Source: JARRPM01 sp963765545 (GTDB taxonomy: Bacteria > Pseudomonadota > Gammaproteobacteria > Pseudomonadales > Halieaceae). From it: a DNA stretch of 64,000 nt. A model generated the notes under the pieces. That model was given only the letters and a program-made list of their open reading frames with translations. It made no database searches and was not told where the DNA came from. The stretch spans positions 124,001 through 188,000 of the forward strand of contig CAVXWW010000004.1 in the NCBI GenBank assembly GCA_963765545.1, written 5' to 3'. The position numbers and the translations under genes are program-made. This document shows positions 16,849-25,722 of the stretch, in pieces. Each line of letters starts with the position of its first letter. Within the stretch, counting starts at the first letter, position 1.

Positions 16849-18375
16849 GTGAATACAAGCAAGAACCATAATCTCTACAGGCTGATAGAGCGCGCGTTCC
16901 CGGCTGACAGCTCGTTGCCGTTAGTGCTGTCTCCGGATAGCCAAACCTACTCCTATGCATGGGTGGAGGAACGTTCGGCCAGACTTGCCAACTACCTGGT
17001 TGACCTTGGTGCCAGGCCGGGCGACCGCGTAACTGTGCAGGTTGAAAAGTCTCCGCTGGTACTTTGCCTGTACCTGGCTTGCCTCAGGGCGGGGCTTGTC
17101 TATCACCCGCTCAATACGGCCTACCAGGCTTCCGAGCTGGCATATTTTCTTGGGGATGCCAAGCCGCGGGTGGTGGTGTGTGCCGGGCAAGATATGCCGC
17201 TGTTTGAATCGCTGTTGTCGCAGCACGGCGCCTGGGCGCTGTGTAGCCTGGAGGCAGACGGCAGCGGCAGTCTGGTCGAGGAAGCCGCAGCTTGCGGTTC
17301 GACCTTTGATACGATCAGCCGCCAGCCGCAAGACCTGGCTGCATTGTTGTATTCATCCGGCACTACAGGGCGGCCCAAGGGCATCATGTTGACTCACGCC
17401 AACCTGGCCAGCAATGGCCTGTCGCTGGTGACGCTCTGGGGATTCTCTGCGGATGACGTGCTGCTGCATGCGCTGCCGGTATTCCATGTCCACGGCCTGT
17501 TCGTAGCTATCAACTGCGTGCTGCTCAGTGGGGCACGTATGCTGTGGCTGGACAAATTCGACGTGGACCAGGTCAAGGCGGCGTTGCCCCATTGCAGTGT
17601 CATGATGGGCGTTCCTACTTACTACACGCGCCTGCTCGCCGACCCGGATTTCGGACGTGAACAATGTGGTGCGATGCGCCTGTTTATCTCTGGCTCCGCC
17701 CCCCTGCTGGCGGATACTTTCACAGAATTCGAACAGCGCACCGGGCACACTATCCTGGAGCGTTATGGCATGTCCGAAACTGGAATGAATACCTCCAACC
17801 CCCTGCGTGGCGAGCGCAGGGCCGGCACCGTTGGCCCGGCCCTGCCCGGTGTCGACGTGCGGGTTGTCGATACCCGGGGTGCAAGCCTGCCCTCGGGCCA
17901 GGCGGGCAACTTGCAGGTGCGTGGGCCCAATGTGTTTGCGGGCTACTGGCAAATGCCGGACAAAACCCGGGAAGACTTTACCGATGATGGTTTTTTCAAT
18001 ACCGGCGACAAAGCCAGCATCTCCGCTGATGGCTATGTGACCATTGTGGGTCGCGCCAAGGATATGATTATCTGTGGCGGCCTGAATGTTTACCCCAAGG
18101 AAATAGAGCAGTTTCTGGATACTCTGGCAGGCGTGTCGGAATCTGCAGTTATTGGCGTCCCCCACGCAGACTTCGGGGAAGCGGTGGTGGCGGTGATTGT
18201 GCCTGCGCCGGGGCGCACACCACAGGCCGATGCCGTCATCTCCGCCTGCAAGCAGCAGATGGCGAATTTCAAGGTGCCTAAACGCGTGGTATACGAGGCG
18301 GAGTTACCGCGCAATGCCATGGGCAAAGTCCAGAAAAACCTGTTGCGCGAACGCTACCGGGACAGCTTTTCCTGA
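16849..18375 (+). CDS. matB: Malonyl-CoA synthetase (MatB-like acyl-CoA ligase)
   Basis: An ANL-superfamily ligase of 508 residues, the usual MatB length. The P-loop is LLYSSGTTGRPKGIMLTH, the adenylate-binding motif is ERYGMSETGMNTSNP, and the hinge and catalytic lysine region lies near the C-terminus (LPRNAMGKVQKN). The SETGMNTSNP signature with a GERR-GTVG segment is typical of malonate (or methylmalonate) activating enzymes. The product malonyl-CoA could feed fatty-acid synthesis or malonate use. The start is the GTG at 16849, with GAGGA 10 bases upstream; upstream in-frame sequence overlaps the MauE-like gene and is not family-like. Confidence 0.85.
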   Translation: MNTSKNHNLYRLIERAFPADSSLPLVLSPDSQTYSYAWVEERSARLANYLVDLGARPGDRVTVQVEKSPLVLCLYLACLRAGLVYHPLNTAYQASELAYFLGDAKPRVVVCAGQDMPLFESLLSQHGAWALCSLEADGSGSLVEEAAACGSTFDTISRQPQDLAALLYSSGTTGRPKGIMLTHANLASNGLSLVTLWGFSADDVLLHALPVFHVHGLFVAINCVLLSGARMLWLDKFDVDQVKAALPHCSVMMGVPTYYTRLLADPDFGREQCGAMRLFISGSAPLLADTFTEFEQRTGHTILERYGMSETGMNTSNPLRGERRAGTVGPALPGVDVRVVDTRGASLPSGQAGNLQVRGPNVFAGYWQMPDKTREDFTDDGFFNTGDKASISADGYVTIVGRAKDMIICGGLNVYPKEIEQFLDTLAGVSESAVIGVPHADFGEAVVAVIVPAPGRTPQADAVISACKQQMANFKVPKRVVYEAELPRNAMGKVQKNLLRERYRDSFS

Positions 18376-18442
18376 ACCGGGTTTGACGCGGGTCCCCGGG
18401 GCGTCATGGCGTGCAACCGCAGGTAGCACGCTGCTGGCGTCT

Positions 18443-19627
18443 TTAGAAAGCGGGGATGTCGGTCTGGGTGCGGCCCAGGATCAGGGCGTGAATGTCGTGG
18501 GTTCCCTCATAGGTATTCACCACCTCCAGGTTCACCATATGGCGCATCACGGGGTATTCGTCAGAGATTCCGTTGCCGCCCAGCATATCCCGCGCCTGGC
18601 GTGCAATTGCCAATGACTTGCCGCAGGAGTTGCGCTTTATAAGGGAAATCAACTCCGGAGCAATGTTTCCTGCATCCATCAGCTGCCCCGCCCGATAGCA
18701 GCCCTGTAAGGCCAGGCCGATCTCGGTTTGCATGTCGGCAAGCTTGAGCTGGACCAGCTGGTTGGCGGCCAGTGGTCTACCAAACTGGCTGCGTTCGACC
18801 ACGTAGTCGCGTGCCGCGTGCCAGCAGTTCTCGGCCGCTCCAAGCGCGCCCCAGGCAATGCCAAAGCGGGCATTGTTGAGGCAGCCGAACGGACCCTTGA
18901 GGCCTTCCACGTCAGGCAGCAATTGATCTTCGCTAACGAACACTTCATCCATAACAATTTCGCCAGTTATCGATGCTCGCAGTGCCAGCTTCCCCTCAAT
19001 TTTCGGTGCGCTGAGCCCCGCCATGCCCTTTTCCAGGATGAACCCGCGTATCTTGCCATCATCTGTCTTGGCCCATACCACGAATACGTCGGCGATAGGG
19101 CTGTTGCTGATCCACATCTTGGCCCCGCTGAGCTTGTAGCCGCCTTCCACGCTGCGGGCCCGGGTGACCATGGAGCCCGGATCAGATCCGTGGTCAGGCT
19201 CGGTGAGCCCGAAACAGCCAATCCATTCGCCGGTGGCAAGCCTGGGCAGGTACTTTTCCCGCTGCGGTTCGCTGCCGTAAGCATAAATGGGATACATCAC
19301 AAGGGAGGACTGCACACTCATCATGGATCGGTAACCTGAATCCACCCGCTCTACTTCCCGTGCAATCAGGCCGTAGGAGATATAGTCCACGCCCGGGCAA
19401 CCATAGCCCTCGATAGTGGAACCCAGTAGTCCAAGTTCGCCCATTTCGCGAAAAATGGCTGCATCTGTCTGCTCCTGGCGAAAAGCCTCCTGCACCCGAG
19501 GCGCCAGTTTGCCCTGGGCGTATTGCCGTGCCGAATCGCGCACCATGCGCTGTTCAGCCGAAAGTTGCTGGTCCAGCAGGAACGGATCCTGCCAATTCAA
19601 TTGCTGCCAGCGCCTGCCTTTTGCCAT
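18443..19627 (-). CDS. gcdH: Glutaryl-CoA dehydrogenase
   Basis: This 394-residue acyl-CoA dehydrogenase matches the glutaryl-CoA subgroup, which oxidises and decarboxylates glutaryl-CoA to crotonyl-CoA with FAD and transfers electrons to ETF. Visible signatures are the RSMMSVQSSLVM segment, the substrate/FAD loop CFGLTEPDHGSDPGSM with the following KMWISNSP, and the catalytic glutamate in NTYEGTHDIHALILGR. This places it in lysine, tryptophan or dicarboxylate breakdown. The ATG at 19627 has CAGGAG upstream. It converges with MatB. An inverted repeat 26 bp before the start could be its operator. Confidence 0.93.
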   Translation of the reverse strand: MAKGRRWQQLNWQDPFLLDQQLSAEQRMVRDSARQYAQGKLAPRVQEAFRQEQTDAAIFREMGELGLLGSTIEGYGCPGVDYISYGLIAREVERVDSGYRSMMSVQSSLVMYPIYAYGSEPQREKYLPRLATGEWIGCFGLTEPDHGSDPGSMVTRARSVEGGYKLSGAKMWISNSPIADVFVVWAKTDDGKIRGFILEKGMAGLSAPKIEGKLALRASITGEIVMDEVFVSEDQLLPDVEGLKGPFGCLNNARFGIAWGALGAAENCWHAARDYVVERSQFGRPLAANQLVQLKLADMQTEIGLALQGCYRAGQLMDAGNIAPELISLIKRNSCGKSLAIARQARDMLGGNGISDEYPVMRHMVNLEVVNTYEGTHDIHALILGRTQTDIPAF

Positions 19628-19652
19628 CTGAATACTCCTGGTTTCCGCATCA

Positions 19653-19667
19653 CTGTAGTGTCTACAG
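19653..19667. promoter_or_regulatory. Inverted repeat upstream of glutaryl-CoA dehydrogenase
   Basis: CTGTAG-TGT-CTACAG is a perfect inverted repeat with 6-bp arms, 26 bp upstream of the gcdH start on the minus strand. The position suits a repressor operator or a leader hairpin. No neighbouring regulator gene is visible. Confidence 0.4.
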
Positions 19668-19798
19668 AAATAACATGCTTGTGTCTTGATGTGACAAAAA
19701 AGTTACCGTCATCTGGTATCTTCTGCGGCTTGCCATATCCATTGTCTGCTCCGGTGGTTTGCCCGGCTTGCCGCGTAGGGCCTGATGAATGGCCAGAC

Positions 19799-20722
19799 CT
19801 ATTTAAGTACTTCCGGTGCCAGTGCAGCCAGTTGCCTGCGAATGCCGTCACGCCAATCGACCCGGGTTTTGCCGATGAGCTGGTGCATTCTGGTAGTGTC
19901 GATGGCGAGGCTGCCAAACGCGGTTTTTGTCTCGTTGAAGATGGGCTCAAAACCGGTCAGCTCGCTGATAAGGCTGCACCACTGTTCGATGCTTGCTTGT
20001 TCGGATCCGCCGAAGTTCATCGTGGTCACCTCGGGGGAGGCCGCTCCCAGCAGGTAGGGAATTTTCTCGATGTAGTCGTCCACGTGGATAGGGTTGTAGC
20101 AGTTGGGCCTATCGGGGTGGATGTCTATAGGAATACCCTGTTGCATCATCAGCATATGAAAATACATCCAGCCACCATTGTCGCCGTAGGGCACATTCAG
20201 GCGGGCGATGGTCGTTGGTATACCGCGCTGCTTTGCGACAAAGCGACATACCGTCTCCGCAGCTATCTTGGAGATACTGTAGGTGGGAAACATCGCGCGG
20301 TGATTGTCGCCCAGAGGGTCGCTCTCCTTGCGCGGCTCGTGTCCGTTGTATTCATACACCGCCGTGGAAGACACGTGCAGGAAGCCTTTGGCCTTGCTGC
20401 AGCGGGTCATCAGGTTGCCGACACCTTCCCCGTTGGCAGCAAGGTCGTAATCAAAGTTGCCGCTTTTGACGACTGCAAAATTGAGCACATAATCGAAGTC
20501 CCCCGGTATTGCGGCGACGGCGGCGGCATCGGACAGGTCCGCCGCGATAACCGTGGCACCCAGGGCTTCTATGCGGTCCACGTCTTCGGGCTTGCCAAAG
20601 CGTGCGAGGGCATGGACGTCGGCGATGCCGGCATAGTGTTCCACAACCGGCAGGGCCACTTGTCCGGTGGGGCCTGTGATCAGTATTTTTGTTCCGGCGA
20701 GGTCAACGGGTTCCACTGGCAT
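19799..20722 (-). CDS. NAD-dependent epimerase/dehydratase family (extended SDR) protein
   Basis: This 307-residue extended short-chain dehydrogenase has the N-terminal Rossmann motif ILITGPTGQVA (about residues 13-23). VVIAADLSD follows, and the ...YSISKIAAE segment matches the family's YxxxK catalytic pair. Members act on nucleotide sugars or on hydroxyacyl and steroid-like substrates, and nothing here fixes the substrate. It is preceded by a perfect palindrome at 20781-20796 and lies downstream of a small orphan gene on the same strand. Confidence 0.8.
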   Translation of the reverse strand: MPVEPVDLAGTKILITGPTGQVALPVVEHYAGIADVHALARFGKPEDVDRIEALGATVIAADLSDAAAVAAIPGDFDYVLNFAVVKSGNFDYDLAANGEGVGNLMTRCSKAKGFLHVSSTAVYEYNGHEPRKESDPLGDNHRAMFPTYSISKIAAETVCRFVAKQRGIPTTIARLNVPYGDNGGWMYFHMLMMQQGIPIDIHPDRPNCYNPIHVDDYIEKIPYLLGAASPEVTTMNFGGSEQASIEQWCSLISELTGFEPIFNETKTAFGSLAIDTTRMHQLIGKTRVDWRDGIRRQLAALAPEVLK

Positions 20723-20780
20723 GTTCAGTCCTTACTGTGAGGTCAGGCGGGCAGTTTACCCGGTGGGAGCAGTTGTCGAT

Positions 20781-20796
20781 TCACCCATATGGGTGA
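20781..20796. promoter_or_regulatory. Perfect 16-bp palindrome TCACCCATATGGGTGA
   Basis: A perfect palindrome 59 bp before the epimerase start and 17 bp after the preceding stop. A close relative, ACCCATTTGGGT, occurs at 40327-40338 before the RND operon. A dimeric regulator site is likely; the regulator is unknown. Confidence 0.5.
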
Positions 20797-20812
20797 CAGG
20801 GCAAGGACCCGC

Positions 20813-21196
20813 TCAGTTCACATCGGTGTGGTAGATCTCGCGCTCGTAGCGGTCTGCGGTCTCGGCCATGAAGCTCATCGCGCGCGCGAGTTGGTCGTGA
20901 CAATCCCCCTGCAGCAGCATAGTTTCCACCATGATCAGGTCATCACCTGACATCGCAAGCGCGCCGTAGGCAAGACTCGAGTTAAGACCGAGTACCGCAT
21001 TGATTTGAATGGCCGAGAGGGCAGCCACAGGGCCCACCACGGTGATAACTCGCAGCATGTCATTGCCATCCAGCAGGAACGGCTCGAAGGACAGTACCTG
21101 GTGACGCCCACCGGCCAGCTTGAATGTGGCCCGCTCACCATCGCAGTCCCAGTCATTCCTGAGGCAGACATCTAACACAATTTTAGGACATGTCAT
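20813..21196 (-). CDS. Small uncharacterised protein, possibly YbjN/CesT-like fold
   Basis: This 127-residue soluble protein has no catalytic motif that I recognise. The alternating strands followed by a C-terminal helix (QLARAMSFMAETADRYEREIY), together with the LNSSLAYGALAM segment, resemble the two-layer fold of secretion-chaperone and YbjN-like proteins, but that is a weak resemblance. The ATG at 21196 is preferred; an upstream in-frame extension to 21244 is less likely. It precedes the epimerase gene on the same strand with a palindrome between them. Confidence 0.55.
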   Translation of the reverse strand: MTCPKIVLDVCLRNDWDCDGERATFKLAGGRHQVLSFEPFLLDGNDMLRVITVVGPVAALSAIQINAVLGLNSSLAYGALAMSGDDLIMVETMLLQGDCHDQLARAMSFMAETADRYEREIYHTDVN

Positions 21197-21297
21197 GCGT
21201 TTATTCCCGGCTGTTTCAGCCTGCAGTATAACCGAGGCGGGCACAGGTAATCACGCCGTGTGCGACGCAAGGGGTCAGTCGGGTAGGCCCAAGGCAA

Positions 21298-21313
21298 TTT
21301 ATCGGTCGATAAA
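21298..21313. promoter_or_regulatory. Inverted repeat TTTATCG-GT-CGATAAA
   Basis: Perfect 7-bp inverted arms around a 2-base centre, 83 bp upstream of the CaiB-type gene and just before a TATATT hexamer at 21328-21333. It is a good candidate operator for the downstream CoA-transferase/HMG-CoA lyase genes. Confidence 0.5.
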
Positions 21314-21396
21314 GTGGGCCCGGATGCTATATTACCGACACGATTTTACGGTGTTGTTGCTTTGAATAGTTCAAGAACCACAAAAGGTAAATTCAG

Positions 21397-22599
21397 ATGA
21401 GTAAGATGGAAAGACCGCTTGAGGGCCTGCGTGTTATCGAAATGGGACAGTTGCTGGCCGGCCCCTTCACCGGAACCATCCTCGCCTATTTCGGCGCCGA
21501 GGTAATCAAGGTGGAGCCCCCGGGCGGAGACCCGGTGCGAGGTTGGCGGGTTGTCAGGGATGGCACCTCCCTGTGGTACCGCAGTCTGGGTCGCAACAAA
21601 AAGAGCGTTACCCTGGACCTGAAGTCGGAGCAGGGGCGGGAGCTTGCCCTTCAGTTGCTGGAAACGGCTGATGTGGTTGTAGAGAATTTTCGCCCGGGCC
21701 TGATGGAAGAGTGGGGGCTGGGGCCGGTAGAGGTGAAAGAGCGCAATCCGGGCCTGGTATACGCGCGTATCTCCGGGTACGGCCAAACAGGGCCTTATGC
21801 GAGCAAACCCGGCTACGCCTCGGTCACGGAAGGGTTTGGCGGGTTCCGTTATATCAATGGGGAGCCCGGCAAGGCGCCGGTGCGACCCAATATCAGTATG
21901 GGGGATACCGTTGCGGCCATCCATGCGGCTCTGGGGATTGCCCTGGCGCTGATCCAGCGGTCCAAGCCTGATTCGGGCGAGGGTCAGGTTGTAGATGTCG
22001 CATTGTACGAGTCGGTATTCAACCTCATGGAAGGGATTGTGCCTGAATTTGATGGTGCAGGTGTTGTGCGGGAACCGGCGGGCACCACGGTGACGGGCAT
22101 CGTGCCAACCAATACCTACCGCTGTGATGATGGCAAGTTCGTGGTGATCGGCGGCAACGGTGACTCTATTTTCAAACGGCTGATGAGCGCCGCAGGCCGC
22201 TCCGATATGGCACAGAATCCTGCCATGGAGCATAACGCGGGCCGGATAGAACATGAGGCAGAAATCGATGAGGCCCTGGGTTTGTGGTGCGCGGCCCATT
22301 CATCTGCCCATATTATCAACACGCTGGAAGAAGTGCGGGTGCCGGTAGGTCCCATCTACAGTGTCGAGGATATGATGACCGATCCGCAGTACCAGGCCAG
22401 GGGCCTGTTCGAGAGTGTCGAAATAGATGGCAAACCGCTCAAGATCCCGGCCATCATGCCCAAGCTTGATAGCACCCCGGGTCGCACAGACTGGCCCGGA
22501 CAGGCGGTAGGCAGCCATAACGACGAGGTATTGCGCGGTATCCTGGGCCTGGATGACAGCCAGATCGCGCACTTGAAAGCGGAAGGGGTGATCGCTTGA
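21397..22599 (+). CDS. CaiB/BaiF family (class III) CoA-transferase
   Basis: This 400-residue class III CoA-transferase moves CoA between carboxylic acids by a ping-pong-free mechanism. The N-terminal LRVIEMGQLLAGPF and VIKVEPPGGDPVR segments are diagnostic. The active-site aspartate is expected in the region around GFGGFRYINGEPGKAP and NISMGDTVAA. The substrate cannot be read from sequence; the neighbouring HMG-CoA lyase suggests a branched or hydroxy-methyl dicarboxylate such as itaconate, citramalate or HMG. It starts a plus-strand run that continues with the lyase 40 bp downstream. Confidence 0.9.
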   Translation: MSKMERPLEGLRVIEMGQLLAGPFTGTILAYFGAEVIKVEPPGGDPVRGWRVVRDGTSLWYRSLGRNKKSVTLDLKSEQGRELALQLLETADVVVENFRPGLMEEWGLGPVEVKERNPGLVYARISGYGQTGPYASKPGYASVTEGFGGFRYINGEPGKAPVRPNISMGDTVAAIHAALGIALALIQRSKPDSGEGQVVDVALYESVFNLMEGIVPEFDGAGVVREPAGTTVTGIVPTNTYRCDDGKFVVIGGNGDSIFKRLMSAAGRSDMAQNPAMEHNAGRIEHEAEIDEALGLWCAAHSSAHIINTLEEVRVPVGPIYSVEDMMTDPQYQARGLFESVEIDGKPLKIPAIMPKLDSTPGRTDWPGQAVGSHNDEVLRGILGLDDSQIAHLKAEGVIA

Positions 22600-22639
22600 T
22601 TACCGTAAAGATAAAAACCGGAAGGGCAGCGACCAGGGG

Positions 22640-23563
22640 ATGAGCGATCAGGTAGTAATAACCGATGTCGGGCCCCGTGACGGCTTGCAGAACCAGCCGC
22701 GGGTGCTGACTGTTCAGCAGCGCTTGCAACTGATTGGCGCCCTGGCGGACGCCGGGCTAGGTAGTGTCGAAGTAGGAAGCTTTGTATCGCCAAAGGCCGT
22801 ACCGGCCATGGCTGGCACAGACGCGCTGGTGGCCGCACTGCCCCGGGATAGCGCTGTGCACTACACGGCGCTCATTCCCAATATGAAAGGCTATGAGCTG
22901 GCGCGGGACGCCGGTGCCCGGTCGGTGACCATGGTGCTCTACGCCAGCGATGAAATGGCTCGCAAGAACGCCAATATGAGCATGGCGGAAGCCGAGTCGA
23001 TCGCCGCAGATATCCTCACCCGCGCCGGTGCCGAGTCAATCGAAGTAATTGCCACTATCTCGGTTGCCTTCGCCTGCCCGTTTGCCGGTGATACCGATCC
23101 AGCGGTGGTGTTGGCCGCGGCGGACAAGTTCCTTAACCTGGGTGCTGACAGGGTAGTAATAGCCGATACAATCGGAGCTGCAAATCCAGGCCAGGTGCGC
23201 AGCCTGATGAGCCAGCTGGTGAACCTTGCGGATGCCGGCTACCTTGGCTGCCACTTCCATGACACCCGGGCAATGGGCCTGGCAAATGTATTCGCGGCTA
23301 TAGAATCCGGTATACGCCGTTTTGATGCCTCTATTGCAGGGCTGGGTGGTTGCCCCTTCGCGCCCGGCGCCAGCGGTAACGTTGCCACCGAAGACGTCGC
23401 GATGATGCTGGAGCAGATGGGCTTTGATACAGGCATAAACCTGGACGCCCTGCTGCGGGCCTCGGACCTTGCGGAGGAGCTTACCGGTACCGCTCCCGGG
23501 GGGCGTTCCAAGCCCTGGTTGAAACCCTGGCTGGCGAAACGGTCGGAAAGCGGGCCCGCATAA
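22640..23563 (+). CDS. mvaB: Hydroxymethylglutaryl-CoA lyase
   Basis: This 307-residue HMG-CoA lyase of the DRE-TIM superfamily cleaves HMG-CoA to acetoacetate and acetyl-CoA in the last step of leucine breakdown. The N-terminal DVGPRDGLQNQ, the metal-binding CHFHDTRAMGLAN and the lyase signature GLGGCPFAPGASGNVATED with its catalytic cysteine are all intact. It follows a CoA-transferase, so the substrate could be a related 3-hydroxy-3-methyl acyl-CoA rather than HMG-CoA itself, because the other leucine-pathway genes (liu cluster) are not next to it. Length and motifs are normal. Confidence 0.92.
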   Translation: MSDQVVITDVGPRDGLQNQPRVLTVQQRLQLIGALADAGLGSVEVGSFVSPKAVPAMAGTDALVAALPRDSAVHYTALIPNMKGYELARDAGARSVTMVLYASDEMARKNANMSMAEAESIAADILTRAGAESIEVIATISVAFACPFAGDTDPAVVLAAADKFLNLGADRVVIADTIGAANPGQVRSLMSQLVNLADAGYLGCHFHDTRAMGLANVFAAIESGIRRFDASIAGLGGCPFAPGASGNVATEDVAMMLEQMGFDTGINLDALLRASDLAEELTGTAPGGRSKPWLKPWLAKRSESGPA

Positions 23564-23648
23564 CTTACTCAAATCGGAACCCGGCTTTGCAGATTCAAGC
23601 CAATGCCCGTGCAGCGGTTAGTTTTGGTATACCAATAAGGAGATCACA

Positions 23649-25718
23649 ATGAGTTTCAGGCTGGGCGTAGATGTCGGGGGGACGTTTACCGACCTTCTGC
23701 TGATAAATGAAAGTAGCGGTGAGACTCACACTGCCAAGGTGCCATCCACGCCGGAGGATTCCTCCATTGGCGTGCTTAACGGCATCGCGCGCATCTGCGA
23801 GGAGTCCGGCATTGATCCCGCCAGTGTGAACCGGGTAATGCATGGCACCACGGTAGCAACCAATGCCGTGTTGACCGGCAAGGGCGCCCGGGTCGGTCTG
23901 GTCACCACCAGCGGCTACGAGGATACGCTGCAGGTAGCACGCTCCTTCTGTCCGGGCGGGCTGGGAGGCTGGGTAAGCTTTGTTAAAAAGCCGTTGCTGG
24001 CACCGCTGGAACTGACGATCGGTGCAAAAGAGCGCATGGGCGCAGACGGCGAGATCGTGCGGGCACTGGACGAGGAAGCCCTGCGTGAGGACCTGCGGGT
24101 TCTCTATGCCAGGAGCTCTGTTCAGGCGCTCACTATCTGCTTTATCAATGCGTACCTTAATGGTGAGCACGAGCGCCGCGCACGGGAAATCGCGGCAGAA
24201 ATATTTTCTGACACCCCGATCTCTATTTCCAGCGAGGTGGTGCCCGAGATGCAGGAATACGAACGCACCGAGACCACGGTGGTTAACTCCTATGTTCGCC
24301 CCGAGGTCGCTAACTATGTCCGCAACCTTCAGGCGGCGCTCGCGGAGCGACTGGGCGACGACACCCAGCTGTCCATTCTGCGCTCGGACGGTGGCCTGGC
24401 CTCGGCCCGCGGCGCGGGTGAATCGCCGGTAAATCTTCTGATGTCGGGCCCTGCTGGCGGGGTGAGCGGGGCCATCTACTTTTGCAGCCGGGCGGGTTTC
24501 GACAATATCCTGACCTTCGACATGGGTGGCACATCCACCGACGTGGCCCTGATTCAGAATTCCCGGGCCCGGGTGAGGCGCGAGACTATCGTTGGCGATG
24601 TGCGGGTTCGCGCCCCCTCGGTGGACGTGCGCACGGTGGGTGCCGGGGGTGGCTCGATAGCCTTTGTGCCGGAACTTACCAGGGCCCTGAGAGTAGGGCC
24701 GGAATCCGCCGGAGCGGTGCCCGGTCCCGCGTGTTACATGAAGGGGGGGGAGTTGCCCACGGTGTGCGATGCCAACGTGGTGCTGGGTTACCTGCCCTCG
24801 GATGTTCAGCTGGGGGGCAAGATGGATATCAACCGAGAGGCTTCTGTAGCGGCTGTGCAAAAAATTGCAGATGCTATGGATATCGACCTGATGGAGGCTG
24901 CGGAGGGCATTTGCAAGATCGTCAACGAATCCATGTTCGGCGCACTGCGCCTGGTCTCGGTCGAACAGGGATACGACCCCCGTGACTTCGCCCTGGTGGG
25001 CTTTGGCGGTGCCGGGCCCCTGCACGCCAATGCCCTGGGGATACTGACGGATGCCTGGCCCGTAATCGTGCCACCCGGCCCCGGTGTTTTGTGTGCCTAT
25101 GGCGATGCCACCACCCAGGTACAGGACGAGGCTGCCCGCACCTACCTGACCATGGCCGGGGATCTCAGTGATGCTCAGCTATTGGCCGACCTGGATGAGT
25201 TGCGACGGCGCGCGGGGGAGTCCCTGCTGGCTGATGGCATTCCGCTTGAGGAGCACGAGGTGAGCTACCAGGCCGACTTGCGCTACGTGGGGCAGGCCTT
25301 CCAGATAACGGTGGACTTTACCGAGCAGGAGCTCAAGGCCAGTGGGGTTGCCTTGCTCACCGACCAGTTTGATAGCGAGCATGAGCAGTTGTTTACTTTC
25401 AAGCTGGGCGACGGTCATGAAATTCTGATGATTCGGGCACTGGTCAAGGCTCGCACAAAGGCTATTGCCGAGCTCAGGACCGGCGAGGCCGGAACCACGC
25501 TGGAACAATGCCGGCTTCATGAAAGTCGCTTTTACCATGAGGGGCAATGGCACGATATTTTCATTTACGACCGCAGCCGCCTGCACGAGGGGCTGGTGGT
25601 GCCCGGGCCAGCCATCATAGGCGAGATGGACTCCACCACCGTGGTGCTGCCGGATTATGAAGCCCGTGTAGATGCAGTGGGTAACCTGCTGATCAATCCT
25701 GCCAACCTGGGGAACTAG
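23649..25718 (+). CDS. Hydantoinase A / 5-oxoprolinase family subunit
   Basis: This 689-residue HyuA-type subunit has the ASKHA-like ATP-binding start FRLGVDVGGTFTDLLL, the MHGTTVATNAVL segment and the FDMGGTSTDVAL phosphate-binding motif near residue 290. Family members hydrolyse ATP to open lactams (hydantoin, 5-oxoproline) or carboxylate ketones (acetone, acetophenone). AAGGAG is placed well before the ATG. The HyuB partner starts 4 bp after the stop, so the two form a complex. The substrate is not evident; location after mvaB hints at carboxylate metabolism. Confidence 0.9.
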   Translation: MSFRLGVDVGGTFTDLLLINESSGETHTAKVPSTPEDSSIGVLNGIARICEESGIDPASVNRVMHGTTVATNAVLTGKGARVGLVTTSGYEDTLQVARSFCPGGLGGWVSFVKKPLLAPLELTIGAKERMGADGEIVRALDEEALREDLRVLYARSSVQALTICFINAYLNGEHERRAREIAAEIFSDTPISISSEVVPEMQEYERTETTVVNSYVRPEVANYVRNLQAALAERLGDDTQLSILRSDGGLASARGAGESPVNLLMSGPAGGVSGAIYFCSRAGFDNILTFDMGGTSTDVALIQNSRARVRRETIVGDVRVRAPSVDVRTVGAGGGSIAFVPELTRALRVGPESAGAVPGPACYMKGGELPTVCDANVVLGYLPSDVQLGGKMDINREASVAAVQKIADAMDIDLMEAAEGICKIVNESMFGALRLVSVEQGYDPRDFALVGFGGAGPLHANALGILTDAWPVIVPPGPGVLCAYGDATTQVQDEAARTYLTMAGDLSDAQLLADLDELRRRAGESLLADGIPLEEHEVSYQADLRYVGQAFQITVDFTEQELKASGVALLTDQFDSEHEQLFTFKLGDGHEILMIRALVKARTKAIAELRTGEAGTTLEQCRLHESRFYHEGQWHDIFIYDRSRLHEGLVVPGPAIIGEMDSTTVVLPDYEARVDAVGNLLINPANLGN

Positions 25719-25722
25719 AGAT

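Noticed and set aside
21346..22299. A 317-codon minus-strand frame opposite the CaiB-type gene
   Set aside because: Antisense to a well-supported gene; the composition (Arg/His/Pro-rich) is typical of shadow frames.
23595..25025. A 476-codon open frame on the minus strand opposite hyuA
   Set aside because: It has no family-like motifs and lies wholly antisense to a clear HyuA gene; long antisense frames are expected in GC-rich DNA.
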